From positions 27,882 to 91,881 of the forward strand of contig NZ_JAHKQB010000038.1 of NCBI RefSeq assembly GCF_018860625.1: 64,000 bases of DNA, in the 5' to 3' direction. The notes below the pieces were generated by a model that had not been told where the DNA came from, searched no databases, and was given only the letters and a program-made list of their open reading frames with translations. Numbering within the stretch: position 1 is the stretch's first letter; each line of letters begins with the position of its first letter. This document shows positions 1-10,729 of the stretch, piece by piece. This DNA comes from Paracoccus sp. C2R09 (GTDB lineage Bacteria > Pseudomonadota > Alphaproteobacteria > Rhodobacterales > Rhodobacteraceae). A program made the translations under genes and the position numbers.

Positions 1-4
1 CCAG

Positions 5-895
5 TTGATCACCGTCAAATATTACCTTCACCTGTCGATTTTGGCCCTGATCTGGGTGATCATGGCACAAGGCCAGAACCTCATACAGGGCTATACCGGG
101 TACGTCTCGATCGTGCAGGCAGGCTTCATGGGCATCGGCGCCTACAGCAGCGCATTGATGAGCACCAATCTGGGCTTGCCTGTCAGTGCGACCATCATAC
201 TGGCCCCTTTAGTTACGGCGCTTTTCGCCCTTGTTGCAGGTTATCCCAGCCTTCGGGTCAAGGGGCATTACTTCGCGATCGTCACGCTTGCCTTCAATAT
301 GGTGATTTTCATCGTCCTGCTGAACCTGACCGATCTGACCAATGGCGAAGCGGGGCTGAGCGGAATTCCGAAACCTGGAAACGGTCGCGGCGCGACCATC
401 GATTTCTACGATCGACAGGTCTACTACTACTTTGTCCTGACAATCGCCGTCGTCATGACCGCGCTGGCGGCAGTCATCGTAAGGTCGCGCGTCGGGCAGA
501 TCCTTCTGGCCATCCGCCAGAACGAGGATCTCGTTGCGTCGGTGGGCGTAGCGGCCTGGCGTTACAAGCTGTTCGCATTCGTGGTCAGCGCGATGTTCGC
601 GGGGCTGGCGGGTGCTCTGTATGCGCACTATCAAAGCTTCATAAACCCCGAGATATTCAGCGTCGCCCAATCCCTGGACGCCATCTTGGCCGTCATCATC
701 GGGGGATCCGGGACGTTGACCGGCCCCGTGATCGGTGCGTTCTTCGTGGTCTTCCTGCCCGAGTACCTCCGCTTCGCCGACAGCTTCAGGCTGATCCTCT
801 ATGGGCTGATCCTGGTCCTGGCGACGATCTTCATGCCGCGTGGGATCGTCGGATTGGCGCATGATCTGAAGACGCGCTTCGGGTCAGCCCGATGA
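5..895 (+). CDS. livM: Branched-chain amino-acid-type ABC transporter permease (LivM family), possibly 5'-truncated by the window edge
   Basis: Inner-membrane permease of a HAAT-type ABC importer, the LivM half of a LivH/LivM heterodimer. The protein is almost entirely hydrophobic helices and carries the LivM-type glycine-rich stretch GGSGTLTGPVIGA near residue 235, followed by the usual short C-terminal tail. The first visible start is a TTG at base 5, right at the window edge, and the frame is open upstream, so the real N-terminus may be outside; 296 residues is slightly short for LivM. The stop overlaps the next start in an ATGA. Because acyl-CoA dehydrogenase and acyl-CoA ligase genes follow, the transported substrate is more likely a carboxylic acid fed to CoA-dependent catabolism than simply leucine. 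That substrate guess is inference. Confidence 0.88.
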   Translation: MITVKYYLHLSILALIWVIMAQGQNLIQGYTGYVSIVQAGFMGIGAYSSALMSTNLGLPVSATIILAPLVTALFALVAGYPSLRVKGHYFAIVTLAFNMVIFIVLLNLTDLTNGEAGLSGIPKPGNGRGATIDFYDRQVYYYFVLTIAVVMTALAAVIVRSRVGQILLAIRQNEDLVASVGVAAWRYKLFAFVVSAMFAGLAGALYAHYQSFINPEIFSVAQSLDAILAVIIGGSGTLTGPVIGAFFVVFLPEYLRFADSFRLILYGLILVLATIFMPRGIVGLAHDLKTRFGSAR

Positions 896-2034
896 GCATC
901 GATAAGAGCGACCTTCTGTACGAAATCCGGCGCTTCGCGGCCGAGGTCGTGGGCCTCGCCGCCCCCTCTTGGGCGAAGGGCCGTGCGCCCGACCCCGTCT
1001 TGTTTCGCAAGGCCGCTGATCTGGGGTTGTTCCGGCTTCAGGTTCCGCATTCCGAAGGGGGGCTGGGCATGGGTTTCATGCACAAGGCATATGCTTGCAA
1101 AGCGCTGGCCGCAGCTGATTTCGGCTTCGCCATGTCTGTGGTGAACACGCACAACGTCGCGGCGCGGATCGCCAGCAGCGGATCGGACGAGACGCGGGCA
1201 TCCTTCCTGCCGGCGCTGCTTTGGGGCGAATCCAGCGCTTGCACTGCACTGACCGAGCCCGCGGCTGGTTCCGATATTGCCGCGATGCAGACGCGTGCCA
1301 CGAAGGCGGGGGGCAAATGGGTCCTGAATGGCGAGAAATGCTGGATCGTCAATGCGCGCCACGCGTCGACCGCCATTGTCTATGCCCAGACGGCGGATCA
1401 GGGCGATATCGACGGCATTGCGGCCTTCGTCGTGGACCTCACCGCCTCGGGATGCCGCCGCTATGCCACCAGCTCGGATTTTGCCCAGTCGAGCGCCGGA
1501 ACCGGAGGATTTGTCCTTACGGACCTGACGCTGCCGGAGGCAAACATGATCCTGGCCCCCGGCCAGGGCTTCCGAAGCATCATGGAAGAGATCAATGGCG
1601 CGCGGACCTATGTCGCAGCGATGTGCTGCGGCATGATGGAGGCAGGGCTGCGACATGCCTCAGCGCATGGTGCAAGTCGACGAGCTTTCGGAAAACCCCT
1701 GAGCGCTCATCAAGGGTGGCGGATACCCCTCGCCCGGGCCGAAACCGCGCTCGCGGCTGCGCGGGCACTGACCGATATCGCGATCGCGGCGGTACACGCG
1801 GGTCACGATGCCCAACTGCAAGCCGCCCTTGCGAAGGTGGCCGCCACCGATGCCGCGACGACCCACCTTCCCGCCCTGTTGCACGCGATGGGGGCCGAGG
1901 GACTGGACACCCGATACCCGATGGCCCGACACCTTGCTGCCGCGCAGATCGCGACGCTGGTCGACGGTTCGACCGAAATGCTGCTGGAACGCATCGCGCG
2001 TCTGGCAAGACCCATTCCCCATACTTCGAATTGA
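892..2034 (+). CDS. Acyl-CoA dehydrogenase family flavoprotein
   Basis: FAD-dependent alpha,beta-dehydrogenation of an acyl-CoA thioester. The family signature TALTEPAAGSD is at about residues 116-126, followed by the WVLNGEKCWI flavin-site block and a C-terminal helical domain. Length (380 residues) is normal for the family. The start ATG overlaps the permease stop (ATGA), so translation is coupled. Oddity: at the place where most family members have the catalytic base in a YEGT motif, this protein reads VDGS with Asp358. Either the base is Asp, or it sits on another helix as in the isovaleryl-CoA and long-chain enzymes, or the enzyme does different chemistry. The neighbours (MDR reductase, AMP-ligase) suggest a CoA-thioester pathway; the acyl substrate is unknown. 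Confidence 0.88.
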   Translation: MSIDKSDLLYEIRRFAAEVVGLAAPSWAKGRAPDPVLFRKAADLGLFRLQVPHSEGGLGMGFMHKAYACKALAAADFGFAMSVVNTHNVAARIASSGSDETRASFLPALLWGESSACTALTEPAAGSDIAAMQTRATKAGGKWVLNGEKCWIVNARHASTAIVYAQTADQGDIDGIAAFVVDLTASGCRRYATSSDFAQSSAGTGGFVLTDLTLPEANMILAPGQGFRSIMEEINGARTYVAAMCCGMMEAGLRHASAHGASRRAFGKPLSAHQGWRIPLARAETALAAARALTDIAIAAVHAGHDAQLQAALAKVAATDAATTHLPALLHAMGAEGLDTRYPMARHLAAAQIATLVDGSTEMLLERIARLARPIPHTSN

Positions 2035-2044
2035 TGAGGCAATC

Positions 2045-3061
2045 ATGCGCGTTTTCCAGATCCAAGACGACTGGGGCTTCGACAACCTGAAGATGGCCGA
2101 ACGTCCCGACCCCAAGCCGGGTCGGGGCCAGGTGCTGATCCGCATGCACATGGCCTCGTTGAACGCGCGCGATCTGATCGTGCCCGAGCGGGGCTATGGC
2201 CGGGCGACCGGCAATCTGCCGTTGATCCCGGTGTCCGATGGTGTCGGCGTGGTTGTCGAAACCGGCGAAGGCGTTACCCGCGTCGCTGCAGGGGATCGCG
2301 TTTGTCCCACCTATTTTCAGAACTGGATCGGTGGCGCACCGACGAAAGAAGCCTTCGCTTCGGCCCTTGGCGGGCCTTTGGACGGCGTGGCGGCGGAACT
2401 GGTCTGCCTGTCCGAAGAAGGTGTCGTCCGAATCCCTGAAGATCTGTCTGACGCCGAGGCCGCGACCCTGCCCTGTGCTGGGCTGACCGCCTGGAGTGCA
2501 ATCACCACCTTGGGACGGGTCCGCCCGGGCGATCGGGTCTTGGTCCAGGGTACGGGCGGGGTAGCGTTGTTCGCATTGGCATTCGCCAAGATGCAAGGGG
2601 CGCATGTCACGGTCATATCATCGAGTGACGAAAAGCTTGAAGCGACCCGGGCGATGGGCGCTGACACTGCGATCAACTACCGCGAAACGCCCGACTGGGC
2701 AAAAGCAAGCCGGGAAATCACCGCTGATCGTGGCGGGTTCGACCTGATCGTCGAGCTGGGTGGTGCGAAAACACTTCCGCTGTCGCTGCGGGCCATCCGC
2801 CCCGGCGGGACAATCGCCATGATCGGCGTGCTGTCCGGGCTGCAACTTGACGCCTCGCTCGGGCCGATCGTCGCGCGGCAGGTCAGATTGCAAGGTGTCA
2901 CCGTCGGCCACCGCGACGGGTTCGAGGCGATGTTGTGTGCGATGTCCCTTCACGGAACGCGCCCCTTCCTTGGCCGAACCTTCGCGTTCGAAGGCTTGCG
3001 CGACGCGCTCGAACATTTGCGCGCGGGGCCTGGGATGGGCAAGACCCTGATCGAGTTCTGA
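2045..3061 (+). CDS. Zinc-free MDR-family NAD(P)-dependent oxidoreductase (quinone oxidoreductase/alcohol dehydrogenase-like)
   Basis: Medium-chain dehydrogenase/reductase of 338 residues. An N-terminal GroES-like domain is followed by a Rossmann domain with the GTGGVALFALAFA dinucleotide-binding loop near residue 163. The zinc ligands of classical alcohol dehydrogenases are missing: LNARDL and SDGVG stand where the C-x-H/GHE motifs would be. It therefore belongs with zeta-crystallin or enoyl-reductase-like MDRs and probably reduces an activated double bond or carbonyl. The ATG at 2045 is chosen because the conserved N-terminus MRVFQIQD starts there, although the frame is open further upstream. 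It lies 10 bases after the dehydrogenase stop and 3 bases before the ligase, so all are probably one transcript. Confidence 0.85.
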   Translation: MRVFQIQDDWGFDNLKMAERPDPKPGRGQVLIRMHMASLNARDLIVPERGYGRATGNLPLIPVSDGVGVVVETGEGVTRVAAGDRVCPTYFQNWIGGAPTKEAFASALGGPLDGVAAELVCLSEEGVVRIPEDLSDAEAATLPCAGLTAWSAITTLGRVRPGDRVLVQGTGGVALFALAFAKMQGAHVTVISSSDEKLEATRAMGADTAINYRETPDWAKASREITADRGGFDLIVELGGAKTLPLSLRAIRPGGTIAMIGVLSGLQLDASLGPIVARQVRLQGVTVGHRDGFEAMLCAMSLHGTRPFLGRTFAFEGLRDALEHLRAGPGMGKTLIEF

Positions 3062-3064
3062 AAC

Positions 3065-4600
3065 ATGACCCAGCTTATCTATCATACCCGTTACTGGGCA
3101 GAACTGGACCCCGCCCGTTTGGCCTTTCACATGTGCGACACGGAAGAGAACGTCAGCTTTGCCGCGCTCGAGGCCCGAGCGAACCAGGGGGCGCATCTTA
3201 TGCGCAACTGCGGCCTCGCCAGCGGCGATCACCTCGTGATCCTGATGGAGAACCGGCGCGAGTTCCTCGAAATATGCTTCGCCGCCGACCGGTGCGGGCT
3301 CTACTATACCACGGTCAGCACGCATCTTTCCGAGGACGAACTTGAATACATCATTCGCGACTGCGGCGCCGCCGTGCTGATCGCGTCTGAACGCTTTATA
3401 GATATGGGCGCGACGATTGCATCGCGTGTCCCAAATCTCCAAGCATTCGCACTCGAGAGCTGGAACGACCTTTCCGCTACGCAGTCGGCCACGCCAATTG
3501 CAGATGAATCAAATGGGCTCGACATGCTCTACTCGTCTGGGACCACGGGGCGGCCCAAGGGCGTCAAATGGCCCATGCCGGCAGATCCACCAGGATCGCG
3601 GACGATGCTGATTGACTTGCTCGGAGGGCTATTCGGTTACGCCCGCGACACGCGCTACCTGTCGCCAGCGCCGCTCTATCACGCCGCTCCCTTGCGCCAT
3701 AGCATGGTCACCATCAAGTCCGGTGGGTCGGCATTCATCATGTCGAAATTCGATGCCGAAAAGGCCTTGGACTTGATCCAGTCCCATCGCATCACTCATA
3801 GCCAATGGGTGCCGACGATGTTTGTTCGGCTATTGAAGCTGCCCGAAGCAGTACGCGCATCGTTCGACACCTCTTCGATGCTGATGGCGGTGCATGCGGC
3901 GGCGCCCTGCCCGATGGACGTAAAGCAGAAGATGATCGACTGGTGGGGCCCGATCATCCACGAATACTATGCCGGAACTGAAAACAACGGTTTCGTCGCG
4001 CTCGATACGACGGAATGGCTGACCCATCCCGGATCGGTCGGGCGGGCAAAGCTCGGGATCATTCATATCTGCGACAGCGCAGGAAACGAGCTTCCTCCCG
4101 GCGCCGAGGGAGAGATCTATTTCGAGAACGGCCACCAATTCGCTTATCACAACGATCCTGAAAAGACCGCGGCAAGCAGGAGCGCCGATGGGTGGACAAC
4201 TCTCGGGGATATCGGGAGGTTGGACGAGGAGGGCTATCTTTACCTTACCGATCGCAAGTCCTTCGTCATAATCTCTGGCGGGGTGAACATTTACCCGCAA
4301 GAAACCGAGAACGCCCTGCTTGCCCATCCCCAGGTACTCGATGCCGCCGTGATTGGCATTCCGAACGAGGAGTTCGGAGAGGAGGTCAAGGCAGTCGTTC
4401 AGACCGTAAGCGGCACTGCCTCAACCGAGCTGGAGGATGAGCTGATCAAGTGGTGCCGAGCGCGGCTATCTGCAATCAAATGCCCCCGAAGCATCGATTT
4501 CCGAGCAGCTCTGCCCAGGACCGAGACCGGCAAGCTGTTCAAGCGAAAGCTATGGGAAGAATACCGGAACACCACGACGGTGAATGGCCGGATCGGATGA
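3065..4600 (+). CDS. AMP-forming acyl-CoA synthetase (acyl/aryl-CoA ligase)
   Basis: Activates a carboxylic acid to its CoA thioester through an acyl-adenylate. The P-loop-like AMP-binding motif YSSGTTGRPKGVK is at about residues 156-168, the YAGTEN adenine-binding motif near 300, the TLGDIGRLDEEGYLYLTDR hinge region near 378-396 and the C-terminal PRTETGKLFKRKL catalytic-lysine motif near 480-492. At 511 residues it is full length. It is the last gene of the rightward permease-dehydrogenase-reductase-ligase run; the next gene is convergent, 33 bases away. The substrate cannot be read from the sequence; FadD3/FadD13-like ligases and aryl-CoA ligases both fit. Confidence 0.9.
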   Translation: MTQLIYHTRYWAELDPARLAFHMCDTEENVSFAALEARANQGAHLMRNCGLASGDHLVILMENRREFLEICFAADRCGLYYTTVSTHLSEDELEYIIRDCGAAVLIASERFIDMGATIASRVPNLQAFALESWNDLSATQSATPIADESNGLDMLYSSGTTGRPKGVKWPMPADPPGSRTMLIDLLGGLFGYARDTRYLSPAPLYHAAPLRHSMVTIKSGGSAFIMSKFDAEKALDLIQSHRITHSQWVPTMFVRLLKLPEAVRASFDTSSMLMAVHAAAPCPMDVKQKMIDWWGPIIHEYYAGTENNGFVALDTTEWLTHPGSVGRAKLGIIHICDSAGNELPPGAEGEIYFENGHQFAYHNDPEKTAASRSADGWTTLGDIGRLDEEGYLYLTDRKSFVIISGGVNIYPQETENALLAHPQVLDAAVIGIPNEEFGEEVKAVVQTVSGTASTELEDELIKWCRARLSAIKCPRSIDFRAALPRTETGKLFKRKLWEEYRNTTTVNGRIG

Positions 4601-4633
4601 TCGCTTCGGCAATGCCCTGAACAAGGAGCGAGC

Positions 4634-5575
4634 CTATCGCTCGCCGCGCCGGTAGGGGGCCATGAGGGCCTGCGGAACTCGGGCGCGGCGTGCCATGATG
4701 ACCAGCGCAAGGATCGAGAGCAGGTAGGGCAGCATCAGAAAGAACTGATATGGCACAGTGTCCACCACGGTCTGCAATCGCAATTGGAACGCATCAAAGA
4801 ACGCGAACAGCAATGCCCCAAGCAAGGCACGTGCCGGCCGCCAGGATGCAAACACGACAAGTGCGACGCAAATCCACCCGCGCCCCTGTACCATCGTCGG
4901 AAAGAACGAATTGAAAGCGGCAAGCGTCAGGAACGCCCCGCCCAGGGCCATCACCGCCGATCCCGCGGCGATCGCCAACAGGCGCAGTCGGATCGGATCG
5001 ACCCCTTGGGCATCCAGTGCATGCGGGTTCTCACCCGCCATGCGGATCGCCAGACCAAGCGGCGTCCGGTACATCGCATATGCTAGGACCACGACCATCC
5101 CCAGTGCCAGATAGGTCGGCGCGGTCTGGCCGAACAGTACCCTTCCCACCAGCGGCAGGTCCGACATCAGCGGAATGTCGACCGCGCGGAACGGGTCGAT
5201 CGTCGGCGGGGACGATGCCGTCGGGACCGCCAGTCGAAAGATGAAATAGGACAGGCTGGCGGCAAGCAACGTGATCCCCAGGCCGGTCACGTGCTGGCTG
5301 AGACCGAAGCTTACGGTGAACAATCCATGCAGCAGTCCGAAGACGGCGCCGCACAGTCCCGCGACCAGCATTCCCAACCAAAGGTCGCCGCCCATGAACA
5401 CCGTGAGCCAACCGGACATGGCCCCGAAGGTCATCACGCCTTCTACGCCGAGATTCAGCACGCCGACCCTTTCGCACAAAAGCACCCCGAGCGTGCCAAA
5501 GATCAGAGGCGTTGCGATGCGCAAGACCGCTTCCCATATGCCGACGGAGCCCAGGATATCGAGAAGAGCCGTCAT
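4634..5575 (-). CDS. ABC transporter permease 2 of a BMP-type (nucleoside-like) importer, NupQ/YufQ family
   Basis: Hydrophobic permease of 313 residues from the branched-chain superfamily subgroup that partners BMP lipoproteins, known best from guanosine/nucleoside importers (NupNOPQ, YufNOPQ). Family traits include CERVGVLNLGVEGVMTFGAM near residue 35-54 and the AAGSAVMALGGAFL helix. The ATG at 5575 overlaps the stop of the first permease (ATGA), which fixes the start; a longer open frame upstream in the same phase is a by-product of high GC. It is the last gene of the leftward operon, and the acyl-CoA ligase operon converges on it. Confidence 0.9.
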   Translation of the reverse strand: MTALLDILGSVGIWEAVLRIATPLIFGTLGVLLCERVGVLNLGVEGVMTFGAMSGWLTVFMGGDLWLGMLVAGLCGAVFGLLHGLFTVSFGLSQHVTGLGITLLAASLSYFIFRLAVPTASSPPTIDPFRAVDIPLMSDLPLVGRVLFGQTAPTYLALGMVVVLAYAMYRTPLGLAIRMAGENPHALDAQGVDPIRLRLLAIAAGSAVMALGGAFLTLAAFNSFFPTMVQGRGWICVALVVFASWRPARALLGALLFAFFDAFQLRLQTVVDTVPYQFFLMLPYLLSILALVIMARRARVPQALMAPYRRGER

Positions 5576-6613
5576 CTGCGGATCCTGTACTGGGCAAGAA
5601 AGACTGACAGTAGGACGCTCAGCAGTGACAGCGCGACCGCGACATCCGCGATGTAGGAAGGTACCTCGAGGATGCGGGACATGCTGTCCGCACCGACGAA
5701 CATAAGCGCCGAGAACAGTGCAGCTGCGATCACGCCGATTGGGTTTAGATTGGCCAACATCGCGATCACGATGCCTGAATAGCCGAAGCCGGGCGAAAGG
5801 TCGGTAGTCACGTAACCCTTGACGCCCATCACCTCGATTGCCCCTGCAATGCCTGCAGAGCCGCCCGACAGGCAAGCTACGACGACCAATGTGCGGCCAA
5901 GGGAGACCCCTGCAAACCGCGCGGCGGCCGGGTTCAGTCCGGCAGCACGCGACCGCATGCCGAAAACCGTGCGGGACTGCACCCACCAGACGAACAATGC
6001 CAAGCCGACGGCGATCGGCAGCCCCACATGCAGCCGCGATCGCGCAATCAGGTTCGGAAGAACCGCCGAGTCGGGAACGGGTATCGACTGCGGCCAGCCG
6101 AACGCCAGCGGGTCCTTCATCAGGCCCTCGACCATCGTGGATACGAGCAGAAGCACGACGAAGTTCAGAAGCAGCGTCGTCACGACCTCGTCCACGCCGT
6201 ACCGCAAACGCAGTCCCAATGGCGCCAGCAGCAGCAGAGCACCGGCTAGGGCGGCGGCGAGCATGCAGCACAGGATGGCAAGGGGACCGGGCAACGCGGC
6301 AACGAACGGCATGGCGCCCAGTGCCGGCACCACCAGCGCGCCGAGGAGGAACTGCCCTTCGGCACCGATATTCCACAGACGCGCCCGAAACGCGATCGCA
6401 GCGGCAAGCCCCGTGAGGATCAGCGGCGTAGCGCGGGTCAGTGTTTCAGACAGGCCCAGACGAGAGCCGAAGGCACCTTGTAGGGTCAGAGTGAAGGCCT
6501 TGAACGGACTGGCTCCCGCCACTGCAATCAATAGGCCTGACAGGACCAGTGCCACGGCGATGGCAGCAAGCGGAGCGCACATGGTCAGGATCGCACCGGG
6601 ATTCTCGCGTCGC

Positions 6614-6624
<11 letters not shown>
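5572..6624 (-). CDS. ABC transporter permease 1 of a BMP-type (nucleoside-like) importer, NupP/YufP family
   Basis: Permease of about 350 residues with the conserved block LWNIGAEGQFLLGAL near residue 82 and the RSRAAGLNPAAARFAG block in the cytoplasmic coupling region. It forms the membrane channel with the second permease. The ATG at 6624 was chosen over one at 6648 because GGAAG-like purines precede it at good spacing; the start overlaps the end of the ATPase gene in either case. Its stop overlaps the next start in ATGA, indicating translational coupling in the operon. Confidence 0.9.
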
Positions 6625-8145
<1,521 letters not shown>

Positions 8146-8149
<4 letters not shown>

Positions 8150-9516
8150 CTGCAATCCTCGAACAATCCGATGGGATGCTGCCAACGGCCACACGCCTCC
8201 AGTTTGGCCCCGAGCGCCAAGAGCCGAAGATCGCCTCCCGGAGGAGCGATCAGCTGCACGGGGAGCGGCAGCGCCGCGTCGTCGCGGCCGAATGGCAGCG
8301 TCAGAGCCGCGGCACCGGTGACGTTTGCCAAGGTCGCAAAGGGCGCGAAGTCGTCCATCCGTTGCAGGTGAGCGGCTGGATCGTCGTGATCCATCGGAAA
8401 GCTGCCGATCGGCGGAGGTGCGTGAGCAAGCATCGGGGTTAGCAGGATGTCGACATCGTCGAACACCGACCACAAGGCGTAGGCTGCAGGCCCCGCACCC
8501 TCGAGTGCGGCCCATAGCGTGGCCGCAGACATCGCTCGTCCGCGAGCGACGAAGGCGCGGGTCAGGCGTTCGGCTGCCGCGAAATCGTGGCCGGCGCGCT
8601 CCATCGACGCCAGGTTCGCGCTGACAACAACATCGAAGGCCTCGGCCGAGGCTGCACGAATATCATCGAGCCTTTCGGCCCCAATGCGCAAAGTCTCATG
8701 ACCTGCACGGCGCAGCGCGACAGCCGCATCCGCGACCGCCCGATTGCGCTGTGGCTGGATCCCTGGATGGTCTGACAGAACACCAATCCGGAGCATGCCT
8801 GCTGGGGTAGCCTGCCGGGGTTCCGACGCGAGCCCACGCGGGTGCCCGGCTAGCAGCGGCCAAAGAGCCTGCGAGTCGCCGATCGTACGAGTGATCGCGA
8901 ACTCCGTGGCGATGCCGCCGAGATGGTTGCTGAAACCTGGGCCGCAAGGGATGGCCCCACGCGATGGCTTTAGCCCGACAAGTCCACAGCAAGCTGCCGG
9001 GACGCGGATCGAACCGCCAGCATCGGTTGCATGGGCCAAGGGCACGATACCTGCCGCGACGGCCGCCGCGCTCCCACCAGACGAACCGCCCGCCCCAAGT
9101 TCAGAGCGAAGAGGGTTGCGGCAGATCGGACCGATGGCGGGCTCAGAACTTAGCGACAGCCCGAATTCCGGCACGGTCGTCGCGCCGAACACCCGGAACC
9201 CCGCTGCACGAAAGCGTTTCGCAAGATCGCTGTCAGACCTATCGTCGTTACCGGCAAGAACGGTCGAGCCTGCGCGCATGGGTATGCCCTCGAACGGCCC
9301 CCCCAGATCCTTGGCCAGGATTGGCACATTAGCGAAAGGCGCCTGAGCCGGTACATCTCGGTATTGATCGCCCTCGGCAACCAAGAAGCTGACTGCTCCA
9401 AGATCGGCCATGCGCTTGGCCTGCGTTCGCGCCGCGCGCATCGCGTCCTGCGCGGATATCTGTCCCGCCGCGATTGCGCGCGCCAAGGCGCGGGCATCGT
9501 CTATCCTGCCCGTCAT
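8146..9516 (-). CDS. Amidase signature family hydrolase, embedded in the BMP importer operon
   Basis: Ser-cisSer-Lys amidase that hydrolyses a carbon-nitrogen amide bond in the cytoplasm. The triad is visible: Lys69 in ILAKDLGG, Ser145 in GAGGSSGGS and nucleophile Ser169 in DAGGSIRVP, with the usual 24-residue spacing between the two serines. Length (456 residues) is normal. Start: ATG at 9516, with AGGTGG upstream; a GTG at 9531 is an alternative. It lies between the binding protein and the ATPase and overlaps the ATPase start in ATGA, so it is made together with the importer and probably acts on the imported compound. It shares only the family with the second amidase of the window (20557-21936). 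Confidence 0.9.
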
Positions 9517-9582
9517 ATCGGTTCGGTCCACCTGTTCTCATGCCCACTGGTTCGCCGGGCCATGTCATGCAGCAGCTGCGCG

Positions 9583-10575
9583 TCAGGTAGGTTCCTCGAA
9601 GTTCTTGGGAACGTCGAAATCGCCCGCCTTGATCTGTGCGCGGACCTCCTCCATCCGGGCGACTGCCTCGGGCGGAGCCACACCATCGACATAGGCGATG
9701 TCGTTCCCTCCGTCTTTCATCAAGCTGAGGGGTGTGTAGTTTCTAGCGACGGAACGTCCTGCCATGGCATCTGCCAGTGCACTGTCAAGAAGCGGCCGGA
9801 AGGACCAGAGCGCGTTGGCGAAGACCGTCTCGGGGTAGCGTGGGGTATAATCGATCAGCGAACCAACTGCCTTGATCCCACGTTCCTGCGCCGCATCCGC
9901 GGTCCCGATCCGTTCGCCGAATAGGATATCGGCGCCGCCATCGATCTGGGCAAGACCGGCCTCACGTGCCTTGGGCGGATCGAAGAAGGTACCGATGAAG
10001 CTTACGCGGTGGCGTACTTCGGGGTTAACGGCCTTCACCCCTGCCCCAAAGCCGTTGATCAGCATATTAACTTCGGGGATTGGAATGGCACCCACGCTTC
10101 CCACGATGCCCGTCTTGGTCATCGCACCCGCCAGCATGCCCGCCAAGTATGCCGCTTCCCAGTTCCAGGTTCCGAATACACCAAAATTCTCGCCTGCGGC
10201 CTCCCCCGAAGAGCCCATGAGGAATGCTGTTTCGGGATAGTCCCCGGCAACAGTCCGAGCCTCACGTTCGACAGCATAGGATTCACCGACGATGAGGGTG
10301 TTTCCGGCCTCGGCATATTCGCGCATCGCCCGGGCATAGTCGGTCCCCGACACCCCCTCCGAAAAGCTGTACGCGATTCTGCCTTCTTCGTGTGCTGCCA
10401 GCAGCGCTGCATGGATGACAGAGTTCCATGCATTCTCGACCGGCGATCCGTGAATACCTGCGACCTTGACGGGGGTCGATTGCGCGCGCAGTAGCGAAGG
10501 CGCCAGAAGCGCCCCCGATCCAAAGGCCATCCCAGATTGCAGCAGCCGGCGCCGGTTCAGCATCAGTGTCTTCAT
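9583..10575 (-). CDS. BMP-family ABC transporter substrate-binding protein with Tat signal
   Basis: Periplasmic basic-membrane-protein (PnrA/Med-like) ligand receptor. A twin-arginine signal (NRRRLLQSG followed by a hydrophobic core and ending SLLRAQS) covers about residues 1-32. Mature features of the family include GSPVENAWN, the GVFGTWNWEAAYLAGMLAGAMTKTGIVG block at about 135-160 and FGERIGTADAAQERG. BMP proteins usually bind nucleosides or related N-heterocycles. With the two permeases and the double ATPase it makes a complete importer. The codA-like amidohydrolase upstream in the same direction supports a nucleobase or cyclic-ureide ligand. Confidence 0.92.
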   Translation of the reverse strand: MKTLMLNRRRLLQSGMAFGSGALLAPSLLRAQSTPVKVAGIHGSPVENAWNSVIHAALLAAHEEGRIAYSFSEGVSGTDYARAMREYAEAGNTLIVGESYAVEREARTVAGDYPETAFLMGSSGEAAGENFGVFGTWNWEAAYLAGMLAGAMTKTGIVGSVGAIPIPEVNMLINGFGAGVKAVNPEVRHRVSFIGTFFDPPKAREAGLAQIDGGADILFGERIGTADAAQERGIKAVGSLIDYTPRYPETVFANALWSFRPLLDSALADAMAGRSVARNYTPLSLMKDGGNDIAYVDGVAPPEAVARMEEVRAQIKAGDFDVPKNFEEPT

Positions 10576-10729
10576 GGGGTGCCCCTCGTGTTTGCATGTG
10601 ACAGATCTGCAGGCAGCAGATCGTCGTCAGCCGGACCAGAGCATGGCAAGGGCGATGCCTGTCAACGATCCTTCAGCGGCTTCACCGCACTCTTCTCCAA
10701 TTGCTGACCGTCTGATCAGTTTTTACCCT

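Noticed and set aside
4600..4634. Possible bidirectional terminator between the acyl-CoA ligase and permease genes
   Set aside because: Only a five-base stem (GCGAG/CTCGC) near 4628-4644, partly inside the permease gene, and no T-run.
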